A DNA stretch of 64,000 bases from NCBI GenBank assembly GCA_964398315.1, contig CAYNMV010000018.1:1-64000 (forward strand), in the 5' to 3' direction. The DNA comes from JADLCB01 sp964398315 (lineage in GTDB: Bacteria; Planctomycetota; Phycisphaerae; Tepidisphaerales; Tepidisphaeraceae). Below the pieces are notes generated by a model. The model had not been told where the DNA came from. It worked only from the letters and a program-made list of their open reading frames with translations, and ran no database searches. How positions within the stretch are numbered: position 1 is the stretch's first letter; the number at the start of each line of letters is the position of its first letter. The position numbers were made by a program, and so were the translations under genes. Shown here one piece after another: positions 32,001-39,377 of this stretch.

Positions 32001-32127
32001 GGTTTCCAAGACCACGCGCTTGCCCGAACCCAAGACCACTGACCGCATCCGAATCCTGGTCACGGGCACCAATGATGATGAGGGGGCGGTGGGCATCATG
32101 GAAGTGGAAGCGTACGGCCCGCGTTAA
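29041..32127 (+). CDS. Secreted clan GH-A-like protein with two discoidin-like domains
   Basis: A 1028-residue exported protein with signal peptide FMCLVAWGWLAVSLSVGAAEG. A beta-rich N-terminal region (about 28-330) resembles sugar-binding sandwich domains. The TIM barrel (about 340-620) carries IEIINEPDGNY with the probable acid/base Glu434 and LHFTEAGYF with the probable nucleophile Glu535. Two F5/8 type C-like modules follow (about 720-850 and 870-1028), the second ending IMEVEAYGPR. ATG 29041 has GGGAGG upstream; a longer frame from 28963 gives a non-secretory N-terminus. It starts the rightward carbohydrate locus. The glycan target is unknown. Confidence 0.8.
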   Translation: MSKHGRFMCLVAWGWLAVSLSVGAAEGAVQVQKQGDDYVISTDVYSARINGKTGMMDRLSIGEVAALEGMEIDLERRQFERVEVTQQGADRIEVQIAAREGEQLTEQALVLAYQVEEATLTLTVKASVKGTVAGRGPRFTIGREAQMCRSLDYKEAVPMPSLQGQHPWTRVKYFYSNGATLGLLNSGAGNPFNPNENGQVGQWTYARGGFVPNSNYTYTFICDRGDGTRVLGSPAMKVLESATPAVYWQGEPIEATLQLAREHYEKLAGLKDLHIKVEVQDVFEQVVYTGKVPLSLQGDVVEVKVPLGVEKLGWYRAFFSVVDPDNSLLEARERLIFAVLKRQPHMGESFANQIQTDYTIGLGRIRLHPHDPAKVAAQVAEARQQAEGTDVMVSWQIDGPPRGVGKDPKKFGEYVAQIFTAAEGGIERIEIINEPDGNYQPREYIDTFLRPAYEAIKRVSPDTKVIGPVTCGIGDQQLAYLEQLYALGLKELTDELSFHPYAGNFDDGDAVQRMQRLKQIIAAHGDEHKKLHFTEAGYFHQGWGDVAALREVIKLAVSQYAWQNAILGIDHRHNFYYFTDSMGYYNMWLRSRQLTPAAVALRQYTSLVKGQEQARQLDLGSLEAVRGFLYPGKEHQVVVLWTAGNRIPTGAPDPTTRITLETNATQVERFDCFGNPMEASIAAGKLELEVGTYPTYLVLPGSATVRAVPENWGTNVALVSLGAIAEASSEQGTAPAVSAIDGNTASGTSWRSEVANDLPQTLTVSLASPAMIDRIGLWSYSARGYDVEVMGADGQWKQVLSRREQPWTRFRNEPIEPVMTDQVRLTIIDSHGSYAEVAELQLFSSTSSAESVGDLVNWALKSNGASAVASSELVKEVTVAEQDYGAKQPRIRQVTLEGRAEHAIDGKRTVKIWPDFFPTTWMAAPGSELPQWLEIRFDQPRTLRSITVYTVAFASWTPDSSGIRDWDVQIWENGKWVTMESVRGNTRVSKTTRLPEPKTTDRIRILVTGTNDDEGAVGIMEVEAYGPR

Positions 32128-32271
32128 CTCGCCCGGCACGGCAGCGGGCGGATGGACCTGGCAGCAATGATTCTGCCCACCGTTCATTAAGTCTGTGCCA
32201 GGTGATGGAGTGCGGCAGGGGGGGAAACCCGAAGCCCCGGCGACGGCAATAAACCGGCAGAGGAACTGACA

Positions 32272-33645
32272 ATGAAACGCATGCAACGCGAACAATGGCT
32301 GGTGGCTTTCCTGGCGGGCATGGTGATGCTGTTGACTGTGGTTGGCAGTGCCCGCGCACAGTCCACACCGAGCGCGGATGCCGATGAAGTCCTGGTCTAT
32401 CCGCTGCTTCCAGATGGATCGATCATGCATTGGCTGGCCATCAGCCCCCTGCCCTACAACGTAGCGTACATCGCAGATTCGATGAGCTACGATCCGTTTC
32501 TCAGGGAGGGACAAAGCGAACTGACCATCCGCCCCCGTGTGGGTGATCGGGTCAGGGGGCGTACCTGGCGCAAGATGCACTACTCGGGAAGTGTGGTTGG
32601 CCCGACGATGTGCGAGCTGTTCGCCGTCTCCGGCCGTGGCTTCAACTTCGCCCTGACCGTCAGCGTGGTGTATATCTACAGCCCGCAGGACCGCCCCAAT
32701 GCCATCTTTTCCGGCTCGGCTGATGATGGTCTGAAAGTGATCCTCAACGGCGAAAAGATCTGGTCCAACCAGATTCAGCGCTCGCCGACCTACGATTCGG
32801 ACCAGGCGCCTGCGCCGCTGCGGAAAGGGTGGAATACGCTGGTCTGCGTTGTCGACCAGGCCGTTGGCGGGCACTTGCTGACTGCCCGCTTCCTCGATGG
32901 CGGCGAGCCGGTTCGCGACCTGGAACTGGCGCTGGATCCGCCGGCGGACAATGCCAAGCGCCATCCGGCCGAACAGTACAACCGCCAGGCCACCGAAGCG
33001 ATTCGGCTGGCCGATGACTTGCGCGGCCAGGGTCAGCGCGAACAGGCGCTGGCCGCCTATGATCAGGTGCTGACATCATTTGCGTTGTCGGATGTGGCTG
33101 CACGCGCTGCCTACGCCAAGGCGGGTATCCTCTATGACCTGGATGATCCGTCCCGGAGCATGAACCAGCCCCGTGAGGCGGCGGCTGTCCTCCAGCAGAT
33201 GCTGGAGCGTTACCGGCATGATCCGCTGGCGCCGTACGCGCTGCTGGACCTGGGGCGTATCCAGGCATCAGCGCTTCAGGACCTGGACGCCGCCGAGGCC
33301 GCATTCACCCGCTTTGAGAGCGAGTATCCCGAGGCAGACCTGGCTGCCAATGCGCTGGTGGAGCGCGGCCGGCTGCTGGTGCAGCGCCGGCAGTTTGAAG
33401 AGGCCATCCTTACGTATCGTCGCGCTATGAAGGCCTACCCGGAGAGCGATCAGGTGATGGTTGCCACGGTGGCCATCGGCGATGCCTATGCCGCCGCTGG
33501 CGAGAAGGACAAGGCTACGCGGCAGTATGGGGTAGCTCAGGATATGGCACGTGACTGGTACGAGAACAAGTATGGTGTAGATGTGGGCAAGCAGGCGTGG
33601 CTGCGGGAGATTCTTGAGTACCTCCGCGTGCGCACGCAGGACTGA
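32272..33645 (+). CDS. Secreted PA14-like / TPR protein
   Basis: A 457-residue exported protein. The signal peptide is WLVAFLAGMVMLLTVVGSARAQ. Residues about 120-220 contain SGSADDGLKVILNGEKIWSN, a PA14-like or carbohydrate-binding beta-sandwich motif also found at the C-terminus of the protein encoded at 52502 (AGSDDGVKIWLNGE). From about residue 240, TPR-type helical repeats follow (QREQALAAYDQVLTSF, YALLDLGRIQASALQDLDAAEAAFTRFESEYP, RRQFEEAILTYRRAMKAYPES). It probably binds glycan and partner proteins in the periplasm. It sits between a GH-like gene and the regulator gene on the same strand. Confidence 0.75.
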   Translation: MKRMQREQWLVAFLAGMVMLLTVVGSARAQSTPSADADEVLVYPLLPDGSIMHWLAISPLPYNVAYIADSMSYDPFLREGQSELTIRPRVGDRVRGRTWRKMHYSGSVVGPTMCELFAVSGRGFNFALTVSVVYIYSPQDRPNAIFSGSADDGLKVILNGEKIWSNQIQRSPTYDSDQAPAPLRKGWNTLVCVVDQAVGGHLLTARFLDGGEPVRDLELALDPPADNAKRHPAEQYNRQATEAIRLADDLRGQGQREQALAAYDQVLTSFALSDVAARAAYAKAGILYDLDDPSRSMNQPREAAAVLQQMLERYRHDPLAPYALLDLGRIQASALQDLDAAEAAFTRFESEYPEADLAANALVERGRLLVQRRQFEEAILTYRRAMKAYPESDQVMVATVAIGDAYAAAGEKDKATRQYGVAQDMARDWYENKYGVDVGKQAWLREILEYLRVRTQD

Positions 33646-33692
33646 CCGCCCACTGGATCTGGCAGGACATGACAAGACTGACAAGGAAGGCC

Positions 33693-34859
33693 ATGGCATC
33701 CTCAACTACCTCCAAGCCGGCATTGCTGCCGCCACGCAAGCGCGTTGTGGCAACCGTGCGGCAGTGGGTGGCGGAGGGACGGCTGTCGCGTGGCGATTTG
33801 TTGCCCACCGAGCAGGAACTCTGCGCACAACTGGGGGTATCTCGTGGCACCGTGCGGGCTGCGCTGCAGCAACTGGAGGATGAGGGGCTGCTCGAAGGCC
33901 GTGCCGGCAATGGCCGGGTGCGGGCGCGAACGATCCGTGCAGCCGGTGTAGGCGCCACGGGCCTCATGGCCAACACGATTGTGCTGGTGACGCATCTGCC
34001 GGATGTCGATCGCCCTGAAGCTGATGAAGGTACCCTGGGGGCGATCGACACCGCCATCGCTGCGGCAGCGCGGGCTGCGGGCAAACATCTGCTGGCCCTG
34101 CACGGTGAAGCACTCAACGATCGTGACATGGGGCTCCTGCTGGATGATCCGCCCATGGGCGTGGTGGTGGGCGGCGCGGTTGCCGACTATGCCCCCCGGC
34201 GAGATGTCCTGCTCCGGCTCGTAGGGCGGGTGCCGCTGGTGGTCAACAGCGGCGATGCGCTGTGGGAAGGGTGCGACCGGGTGATTTCTGACCATGCTGC
34301 CGGTGCTTACGAACTGACGCGCTGGGCGCTGGGGCAGGGGCGCCGGCGACTGGTGTGCCTGTGGCCCAAGCCGCCGCTGCATTACTGGGTACACCAGCGC
34401 ATGGAAGGCCATCGCCGTGCGATGGCCGAGGCGGGCGTTGAAGTGCTTCCACCGTTGCATCTGCAGCACGAATGGGATGCCAATGATCACAGCGCGGAAG
34501 CTTTCAACGTGCGGGTGCGCGAGGTGGCCGGCCTGCTTGTGGACCAGCTCATCCCGCAGCCGCGCATCGACGGGATCCTGGCCGCCAGCGACCACGTGGC
34601 CTATGTGGTCGCCGCCGCGTGTCGCCTGTGCAACATCAAGGTGCATGAGCAGGTGCTGGTCATGGGGTACGACAATGCCTCGGCGTGTCCCGAGCGCGCT
34701 TTCGAATCGACCGGACCGGCCGCGACGGTTGACAAGGCCAATGCCGCGGTCGGCAGGCGCATGATCAGTCTGCTGCTTGAGCGCATTGCCGGCAAGCTGC
34801 CCGCGGAGTACCAGTTGATTCGATCAGCGCCCGCCCTCGTTGTGCCAACCGTACGCTAG
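33693..34859 (+). CDS. GntR-LacI chimeric transcriptional regulator
   Basis: A 388-residue repressor of AraR-like architecture. The N-terminus is a GntR winged helix (KRVVATVRQWVAEGRLSRGDLLPTEQELCAQLGVSRGTVRAALQQLEDEGLLEGRAGNGRVRAR). It is followed by a LacI/periplasmic-binding-type effector domain (NTIVLVTHLPDV, GVVVGGAVADY, DHAAGAYELTRWALGQGRRRLVCLW, IDGILAASDHVAYVVAAACRLCNIKVHEQVLVMGYDN). It probably senses a sugar released by the neighbouring enzymes and represses their promoters. ATG 33693 has AAGGA five bases upstream; ATG 33669 in the same frame is possible. It follows the TPR gene by under 50 bp. Confidence 0.9.
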   Translation: MASSTTSKPALLPPRKRVVATVRQWVAEGRLSRGDLLPTEQELCAQLGVSRGTVRAALQQLEDEGLLEGRAGNGRVRARTIRAAGVGATGLMANTIVLVTHLPDVDRPEADEGTLGAIDTAIAAAARAAGKHLLALHGEALNDRDMGLLLDDPPMGVVVGGAVADYAPRRDVLLRLVGRVPLVVNSGDALWEGCDRVISDHAAGAYELTRWALGQGRRRLVCLWPKPPLHYWVHQRMEGHRRAMAEAGVEVLPPLHLQHEWDANDHSAEAFNVRVREVAGLLVDQLIPQPRIDGILAASDHVAYVVAAACRLCNIKVHEQVLVMGYDNASACPERAFESTGPAATVDKANAAVGRRMISLLLERIAGKLPAEYQLIRSAPALVVPTVR

Positions 34860-34959
34860 CAGACCTTACCTCTCAGCGGTGATACCGGAACAGGTGCCTG
34901 AGCAGGATGCTGGTGCCGTGGCTGGCCTCAGCCGGCCAGGCACCCCGGCGCAGAACACA

Positions 34960-36300
34960 TCAGATGATCAGCGAACCACCAGCCGCCAGCGTCCGGCGCA
35001 GTTCGCCCACGTCCAGATCGGCAATCGCCTTGTCCTGGTGCAGTGCCAGATAAGCTGCCACGCCTGCGGCCTCGCCAGTCTGGTTCATGTTGACCATCAC
35101 GCGAACGGCACCGTGGGCAAGGGTGTCAGCGTCAAGCATGCGGCCGGCAACGATGAGATTGTCAAAACCGTCTGCGGGCAGCAGACTTCGGAAGGGGATC
35201 TGATAGAAGGTCGGATCGCTGGGGGCGGGAGGACGCCAGCGCGACTTCTCCGCCGGCACATCCGGGCGCATGTATACCTGCTCGCCATTGAGATAGCGGA
35301 AGGTGATGCCCGGCCGGTCGTGGTGATGGACATCAACCGGATACGAACCATTGGCAATGGCATCCTCGAAGCGACGACCCATGAGGATGTCGTCACCGGT
35401 CAACTGGTATCGGCAGCGGACGTGCCGGGTTTCGCGGATGCCAATGCGCGCGGGAAGTGCCTGAAGTGAAATCCGGGCATCCGGGATGTACTTGCGGACA
35501 ATGTCCATCAGGGCGCGGACCTGGCGCCGGCCCTCGATTTCTGCACGGGTGAGGCTTGCGGCATCGGCGCAGTCAGCCCCGAAGACGCGTGTGCCGGCGT
35601 ACATCTGGCTATGGCCATACGGCGGAATGGAGGCCCCCCAGGCAAACCCCTCGGGCAGATTGAACTCCGCTCGGTGATCGCGCAGCACTCGGGACAGTTC
35701 GCCACCGTCCAGCGCGCCGGCCAGGACAGCGCACGTCGTCGATGGCTGCGGCTCAGCGTTGGTGTAGGTTTCCAGCCCGAGGCGATGGCACAGATCTCCA
35801 TCCCCGGTGGCATCGATGAACATGCGCGCCCGGATCGCCTGTCGGCCAGACTTGTTCTCAACGATCACCCCCACCAGGCGTCCATCCTTCACATGCGGCG
35901 CAACGAACAATGTATGCAGCAGTGGAATCACGCCTGCTTCGGTCAGCAGCTCATCCAGTTCGATTTGCAGCTCCGGCGGGCTGAATGTCCAGTGCTCGCG
36001 CGGGTTTTTGCCCCTGGTGACGGCATCGCGCTGGCCAAGGCGCTCCATCGTTTCCACTGTGAGCCCGGCGATGATCTGACGCTCATGGACGGTGTCGTAC
36101 GGTGAATGCCAGATATTGACCAGCGACAGCGTCGCTACGCCGCCAAAGCAACCGGCCTTTTCCACCACAGCCACCCGGCATCCCAGGCGCGCGGCACGGA
36201 TGGCGGCGAACAGTCCAGTGCAACTTCCACCCAGTACCAGTACATCCACATCCAGCACGACGGGTGTGTGACGGGCCGGCTCGTGAAATTGATCCCTCAT
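34960..36300 (-). CDS. FAD-dependent oxidoreductase (FAD_oxidored type), copy 1
   Basis: A 446-residue flavoprotein. The N-terminal dinucleotide motif is VLVLGGSCTGLFAAIRAARLGCRVAVVEKAGCFGGVATL, followed by FIDATGDGDLCHRLG, the second FAD motif of this family. The C-terminal FAD contact is LIVAGRMLDADTLAHGAVRVMVNMNQTGEAAGVAAYLAL. There is no signal peptide, so it is cytoplasmic. The substrate is unknown. Members are common in polysaccharide loci of Planctomycetes, Lentisphaerae and Verrucomicrobia. A paralogue is encoded at 45635 in the same locus. It is convergent with the regulator gene. Confidence 0.87.
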   Translation of the reverse strand: MRDQFHEPARHTPVVLDVDVLVLGGSCTGLFAAIRAARLGCRVAVVEKAGCFGGVATLSLVNIWHSPYDTVHERQIIAGLTVETMERLGQRDAVTRGKNPREHWTFSPPELQIELDELLTEAGVIPLLHTLFVAPHVKDGRLVGVIVENKSGRQAIRARMFIDATGDGDLCHRLGLETYTNAEPQPSTTCAVLAGALDGGELSRVLRDHRAEFNLPEGFAWGASIPPYGHSQMYAGTRVFGADCADAASLTRAEIEGRRQVRALMDIVRKYIPDARISLQALPARIGIRETRHVRCRYQLTGDDILMGRRFEDAIANGSYPVDVHHHDRPGITFRYLNGEQVYMRPDVPAEKSRWRPPAPSDPTFYQIPFRSLLPADGFDNLIVAGRMLDADTLAHGAVRVMVNMNQTGEAAGVAAYLALHQDKAIADLDVGELRRTLAAGGSLII

Positions 36301-36454
36301 ACCAGCACTCCTATCGCAGAGCCTAGAGCGGCCTTAAGACCAAGCGCAAGTAACAAAGCGAATGCATGGAGTACAGCTGCATAGGATGCCGAAGCATGTC
36401 CGGCACAGCACGTGTTCCTGATGGCTTGATCATGCTCACGATGCGTGGACTACC

Positions 36455-36507
36455 GCCTGGCCAGCCGGGCACCCGCGGTCTGTTGCAGGCATCACGACTG
36501 GCCAGGC
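36455..36507. repeat. Inverted repeat between two minus-strand genes
   Basis: GCCTGGCCAG (36455-36464) and CTGGCCAGGC (36498-36507) form a perfect 10-bp stem with a 33-base loop. It lies in the 242-bp gap after the PKD/LamG gene and before the FAD gene. There is no T-run, so it is not a standard terminator. Confidence 0.5.
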
Positions 36508-36542
36508 AGTAATCACCAGAACACTTGGCTGCCGGCGTCGAG

Positions 36543-39122
36543 TCATTGCGGCTCATACAGCAGCGCGGCATCGCTGGCCAGTTCTAGCTCATGCGCGGTG
36601 ACAACTTCGTCGAGCTTGCCGGGATGCCCTTCGTAGGCTTCGAGCGTCAACTCGCGGACCGCCCCGGGCTTCAGGCTGGCGTTGTCGGTGAGTGTCCTGT
36701 TAATCAGGCCCCACTGGTAGACACGAATGGTCTGACCGTCCTCCACCTTCGGCCCGTTCCACTCCTCGCTGCGCTGCATGACCTCGCGCACCTTGTACTC
36801 ATTGACGATCAGCGCCTCGGTATAAGGTGCGATCGACTCGGGCGTGGGTGCGGTGGAAACCGCCAGCAGTTCCGCGCGCACCGTGATGCGCGGCAGGGGC
36901 CTGATGGCTGACTGGATGATAGTGTAGTGCTTGCTCACCTCCTCAGGCGTGAGCGCCCGGGCGTAAAGGGCCATGTTGCGCATCCGTCCGCGCCAGCGCT
37001 GGCGGCCGCTGTTGTGACTGCCGCCGAAGACCAACTCGCCGTAGCCCCATTTCAGGTCGCCTGTCACCTGGTCGCTATCCACTACCTGCTTGCCATCAAC
37101 ATAGGCCTTCAGCTTACCCGGCTCGTAGGTGACAACCACGTGGTGAGGATCGGTGTCGCTGAGAGTGAACAGCTCAATCACCGGGGCCCGGCCATGGAGG
37201 GCATTGGTGGTCGGGTTGCCGTTCATGTCCAGGAAGTTGTCGGCGGTGCGAATGCTGGCAACCAGCTTGTCATCCTGCTGCCCGAGCAGAAAGTTCCAGT
37301 CGCCATCGTGCCAGGCGCTGCAGTTGATGATGCGGCGGGGGAAGTTGCCCTGGGCCGCGGCCTGCGATTGCTCTTCGGGTTGAATCACCGCCTCCATCGT
37401 AAAACGGTTGGCGGCAATCACCTGGTGAAAGTCCATGCCCTGGCCTGTCTGGGCAAAAAAGCCGGTGCCTGCCTGGTCCCCTGCAAGGCGCAGCCACCCT
37501 TCGCGGTCGTAGCTGCCCTTGAGACGGCTGGGGAGCACGCGGTCGTTCTTGGGATCATGGACGACATTGTTCGCACGGGCGGATTCCCACCGATACACGA
37601 TGCCCTCATGATTGATGGGCCACGCCGGCACCGTCACCTCCAGCGGGGCAGCGCTGATCGGATTCGGCTGCTGAGCAAGATCGGTGAAACCTTCCAGGTA
37701 CACCTGGGTGCTGCCGGCCAGTGGCTTGGCAAGTGCCACCTGCAACTGGCGGCCGGTAACGCTTAAATTCGCCTGCGCAACCGCGGTGCCATCGGCCAGC
37801 CGCACTTTGCCATCACCGGTGACGGCTTCGTCAAAGCTGATCAGCAGGTACCCGGGATTCACCACCTGGACCGTGGCCGTGGGCGCCCGGCGCGGCTCAA
37901 CCGTCACCTGTGCCCGGTAACGCTGATCGCCCCGCTGCGCGATCACGGTAAACACACCCGGTTCTGTGAAGGTATGCTGGAAACGCGGGCCCGTGCTGCC
38001 GGAATTGCCATCGCCCACGCGCCAGGACCACTCCGATCCCGCGAGTCGAGCATCGGCGATGTCCACGGTGAAAGGAGCTTCGCCCCGGTAATAGCCCAGC
38101 AGTTGATCATCTGAATTGGCCCAGGCGCCACCGGGGCGGTCGAAGGTGCCTGCCCGATTGCCGGTGACATTGATCTGCCGCTTTTGCACCCAGTTGTAGA
38201 GCATGGCATCCGAGAACTGGATGACGTGAGTGGATTCGCCCACCAGCGGGGCCTGCTTGACCGTGATCCATTCCATGTCATTGCGGGACCAGCGAAAGTG
38301 CTGCCATGCCCATCCCAGCTTCGCCCGCTCTTTGACGCCTTTTGTCGGATCGCCATCCCATTCGCTGATGCGGAAGCTGTGCTGTCGGCGGGCATGCATG
38401 TCCACCAGGCTGCACACAGTGTGGGTGCCATCGTTGGAGGCGAACATCGTCCCATCCGGGGACATGCCGATGCCACAGCCGGGCGCCCAGACCGGCACGC
38501 TGTACAGGTCGCCATCCCCGCGGGCCAGGTCATAAATGACAACCGCATAGTTGTCCGTGCGCTTGACAAAATAGCCGGAGGTGGGGGTTGCATCGGGCGA
38601 CAGCGCGAACTCGCCGGCCACGGCACGATTGAAAGTCACGACCACTTCGTGCTTTTTGCTCTGCAGATCGATGCGCTTCAACTCATTTTCATGGCTCGTG
38701 TAATAGAGCCACCGGCCGCCATCGGTGGCGGGCCACTGCAGTCCGGTTGAAGCAGGCTCGCCCTTTTTCATCTTGCCTTCGGCAATGAAGCGCCCCAGTT
38801 CGGTGATGTTCCCGCCATCACTATTCATGATGCCAAGGGTGCCATCCGCCCGGCAGAAGGCGATCCGCTGCCCAAAAGGGCCGATATGGGCTTCGGTAAT
38901 GCCAGGTGTTGCACTGTACAGGACCTTGCTGTCGCGCACGGTGCCGTTGGACAGGTCATAGCGCACCAGTTCCCCGGGTGTGGACCCATCATGGATGTTG
39001 CCATTCTCGTTCGACTGGTGCCGGATGGTGATGACATAGCCGTCAAAGGCCGAGACCCATCCAGGGAGCCCTGCCAGCAGGCAGACAATGAGAGCGATCA
39101 GGCGGTGCTGAGATTTGAACAT
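36543..39122 (-). CDS. Secreted propeller-PKD-LamG protein
   Basis: An 859-residue exported protein. The signal peptide is RLIALIVCLLAGLPGWVSA. Residues about 20-350 form a WD40/PD40-like propeller (ITELGRFIAEGK, GGRWLYYTSHENELKRIDL, FALSPDATPTSGYFV, IGMSPDGTMFASNDGTHTV). A PKD domain follows (FQHTFTEPGVFTVIAQRGDQRYRAQVTVEP), then a linker with an Ig-like segment. A LamG/concanavalin-like domain (about 560-760) comes next: FTMEAVIQPEEQS, HVVVTYEPGKLKAYVDGKQVVDSD, MRNMALYARALTPEEV. It would bind glycans outside the cytoplasm; no catalytic motif is evident. It is divergent from the gene at 39378. Confidence 0.8.
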   Translation of the reverse strand: MFKSQHRLIALIVCLLAGLPGWVSAFDGYVITIRHQSNENGNIHDGSTPGELVRYDLSNGTVRDSKVLYSATPGITEAHIGPFGQRIAFCRADGTLGIMNSDGGNITELGRFIAEGKMKKGEPASTGLQWPATDGGRWLYYTSHENELKRIDLQSKKHEVVVTFNRAVAGEFALSPDATPTSGYFVKRTDNYAVVIYDLARGDGDLYSVPVWAPGCGIGMSPDGTMFASNDGTHTVCSLVDMHARRQHSFRISEWDGDPTKGVKERAKLGWAWQHFRWSRNDMEWITVKQAPLVGESTHVIQFSDAMLYNWVQKRQINVTGNRAGTFDRPGGAWANSDDQLLGYYRGEAPFTVDIADARLAGSEWSWRVGDGNSGSTGPRFQHTFTEPGVFTVIAQRGDQRYRAQVTVEPRRAPTATVQVVNPGYLLISFDEAVTGDGKVRLADGTAVAQANLSVTGRQLQVALAKPLAGSTQVYLEGFTDLAQQPNPISAAPLEVTVPAWPINHEGIVYRWESARANNVVHDPKNDRVLPSRLKGSYDREGWLRLAGDQAGTGFFAQTGQGMDFHQVIAANRFTMEAVIQPEEQSQAAAQGNFPRRIINCSAWHDGDWNFLLGQQDDKLVASIRTADNFLDMNGNPTTNALHGRAPVIELFTLSDTDPHHVVVTYEPGKLKAYVDGKQVVDSDQVTGDLKWGYGELVFGGSHNSGRQRWRGRMRNMALYARALTPEEVSKHYTIIQSAIRPLPRITVRAELLAVSTAPTPESIAPYTEALIVNEYKVREVMQRSEEWNGPKVEDGQTIRVYQWGLINRTLTDNASLKPGAVRELTLEAYEGHPGKLDEVVTAHELELASDAALLYEPQ

Positions 39123-39193
39123 GTCTCGGTCTCCGACAAGGTCCGCGACGCGGTATGTGGTGCAGGCGATGAACTTGGTCACTGCCGACAGTG

Positions 39194-39201
39194 TTGCACA
39201 A
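39194..39201. promoter_or_regulatory. TTGCACAA element in a divergent promoter region
   Basis: TTGCACAA is the reverse complement of the TTGTGCAA half of the element at 39334-39350. It lies about 70 bp upstream of the minus-strand gene start. It could be an auxiliary half-operator, but an 8-base match alone is weak. Confidence 0.25.
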
Positions 39202-39333
39202 TACTATCAGAATTGGTCAAGACAACCATAAAATGGACTGATCGTATCAACACACAGATTGGCCACGTGTAAATACGGAGCAACGAGCGGAGTGTTGTGA
39301 GGATTTATGTAATTTTCTGAGCGGCAACGTTCG

Positions 39334-39350
39334 TTGTACAATTTGTGCAA
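39334..39350. promoter_or_regulatory. Operator/-10 candidate upstream of 39378
   Basis: TTGTAC, AATTT and GTGCAA form a near-palindrome with one mismatch. It shares TGTACAATT with the palindrome at 28871-28888. TACAAT (39337-39342) within it is a plausible -10 box, so a repressor bound here would block transcription of the gene 28 bases downstream. Confidence 0.4.
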
Positions 39351-39377
39351 TAAGGCATTTGGCTCGGGTTTGCCCAC

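Noticed and set aside
30529..32964. 811-codon open frame on the minus strand
   Set aside because: It crosses two supported plus-strand genes and their gap, and its translation has no recognisable domain.
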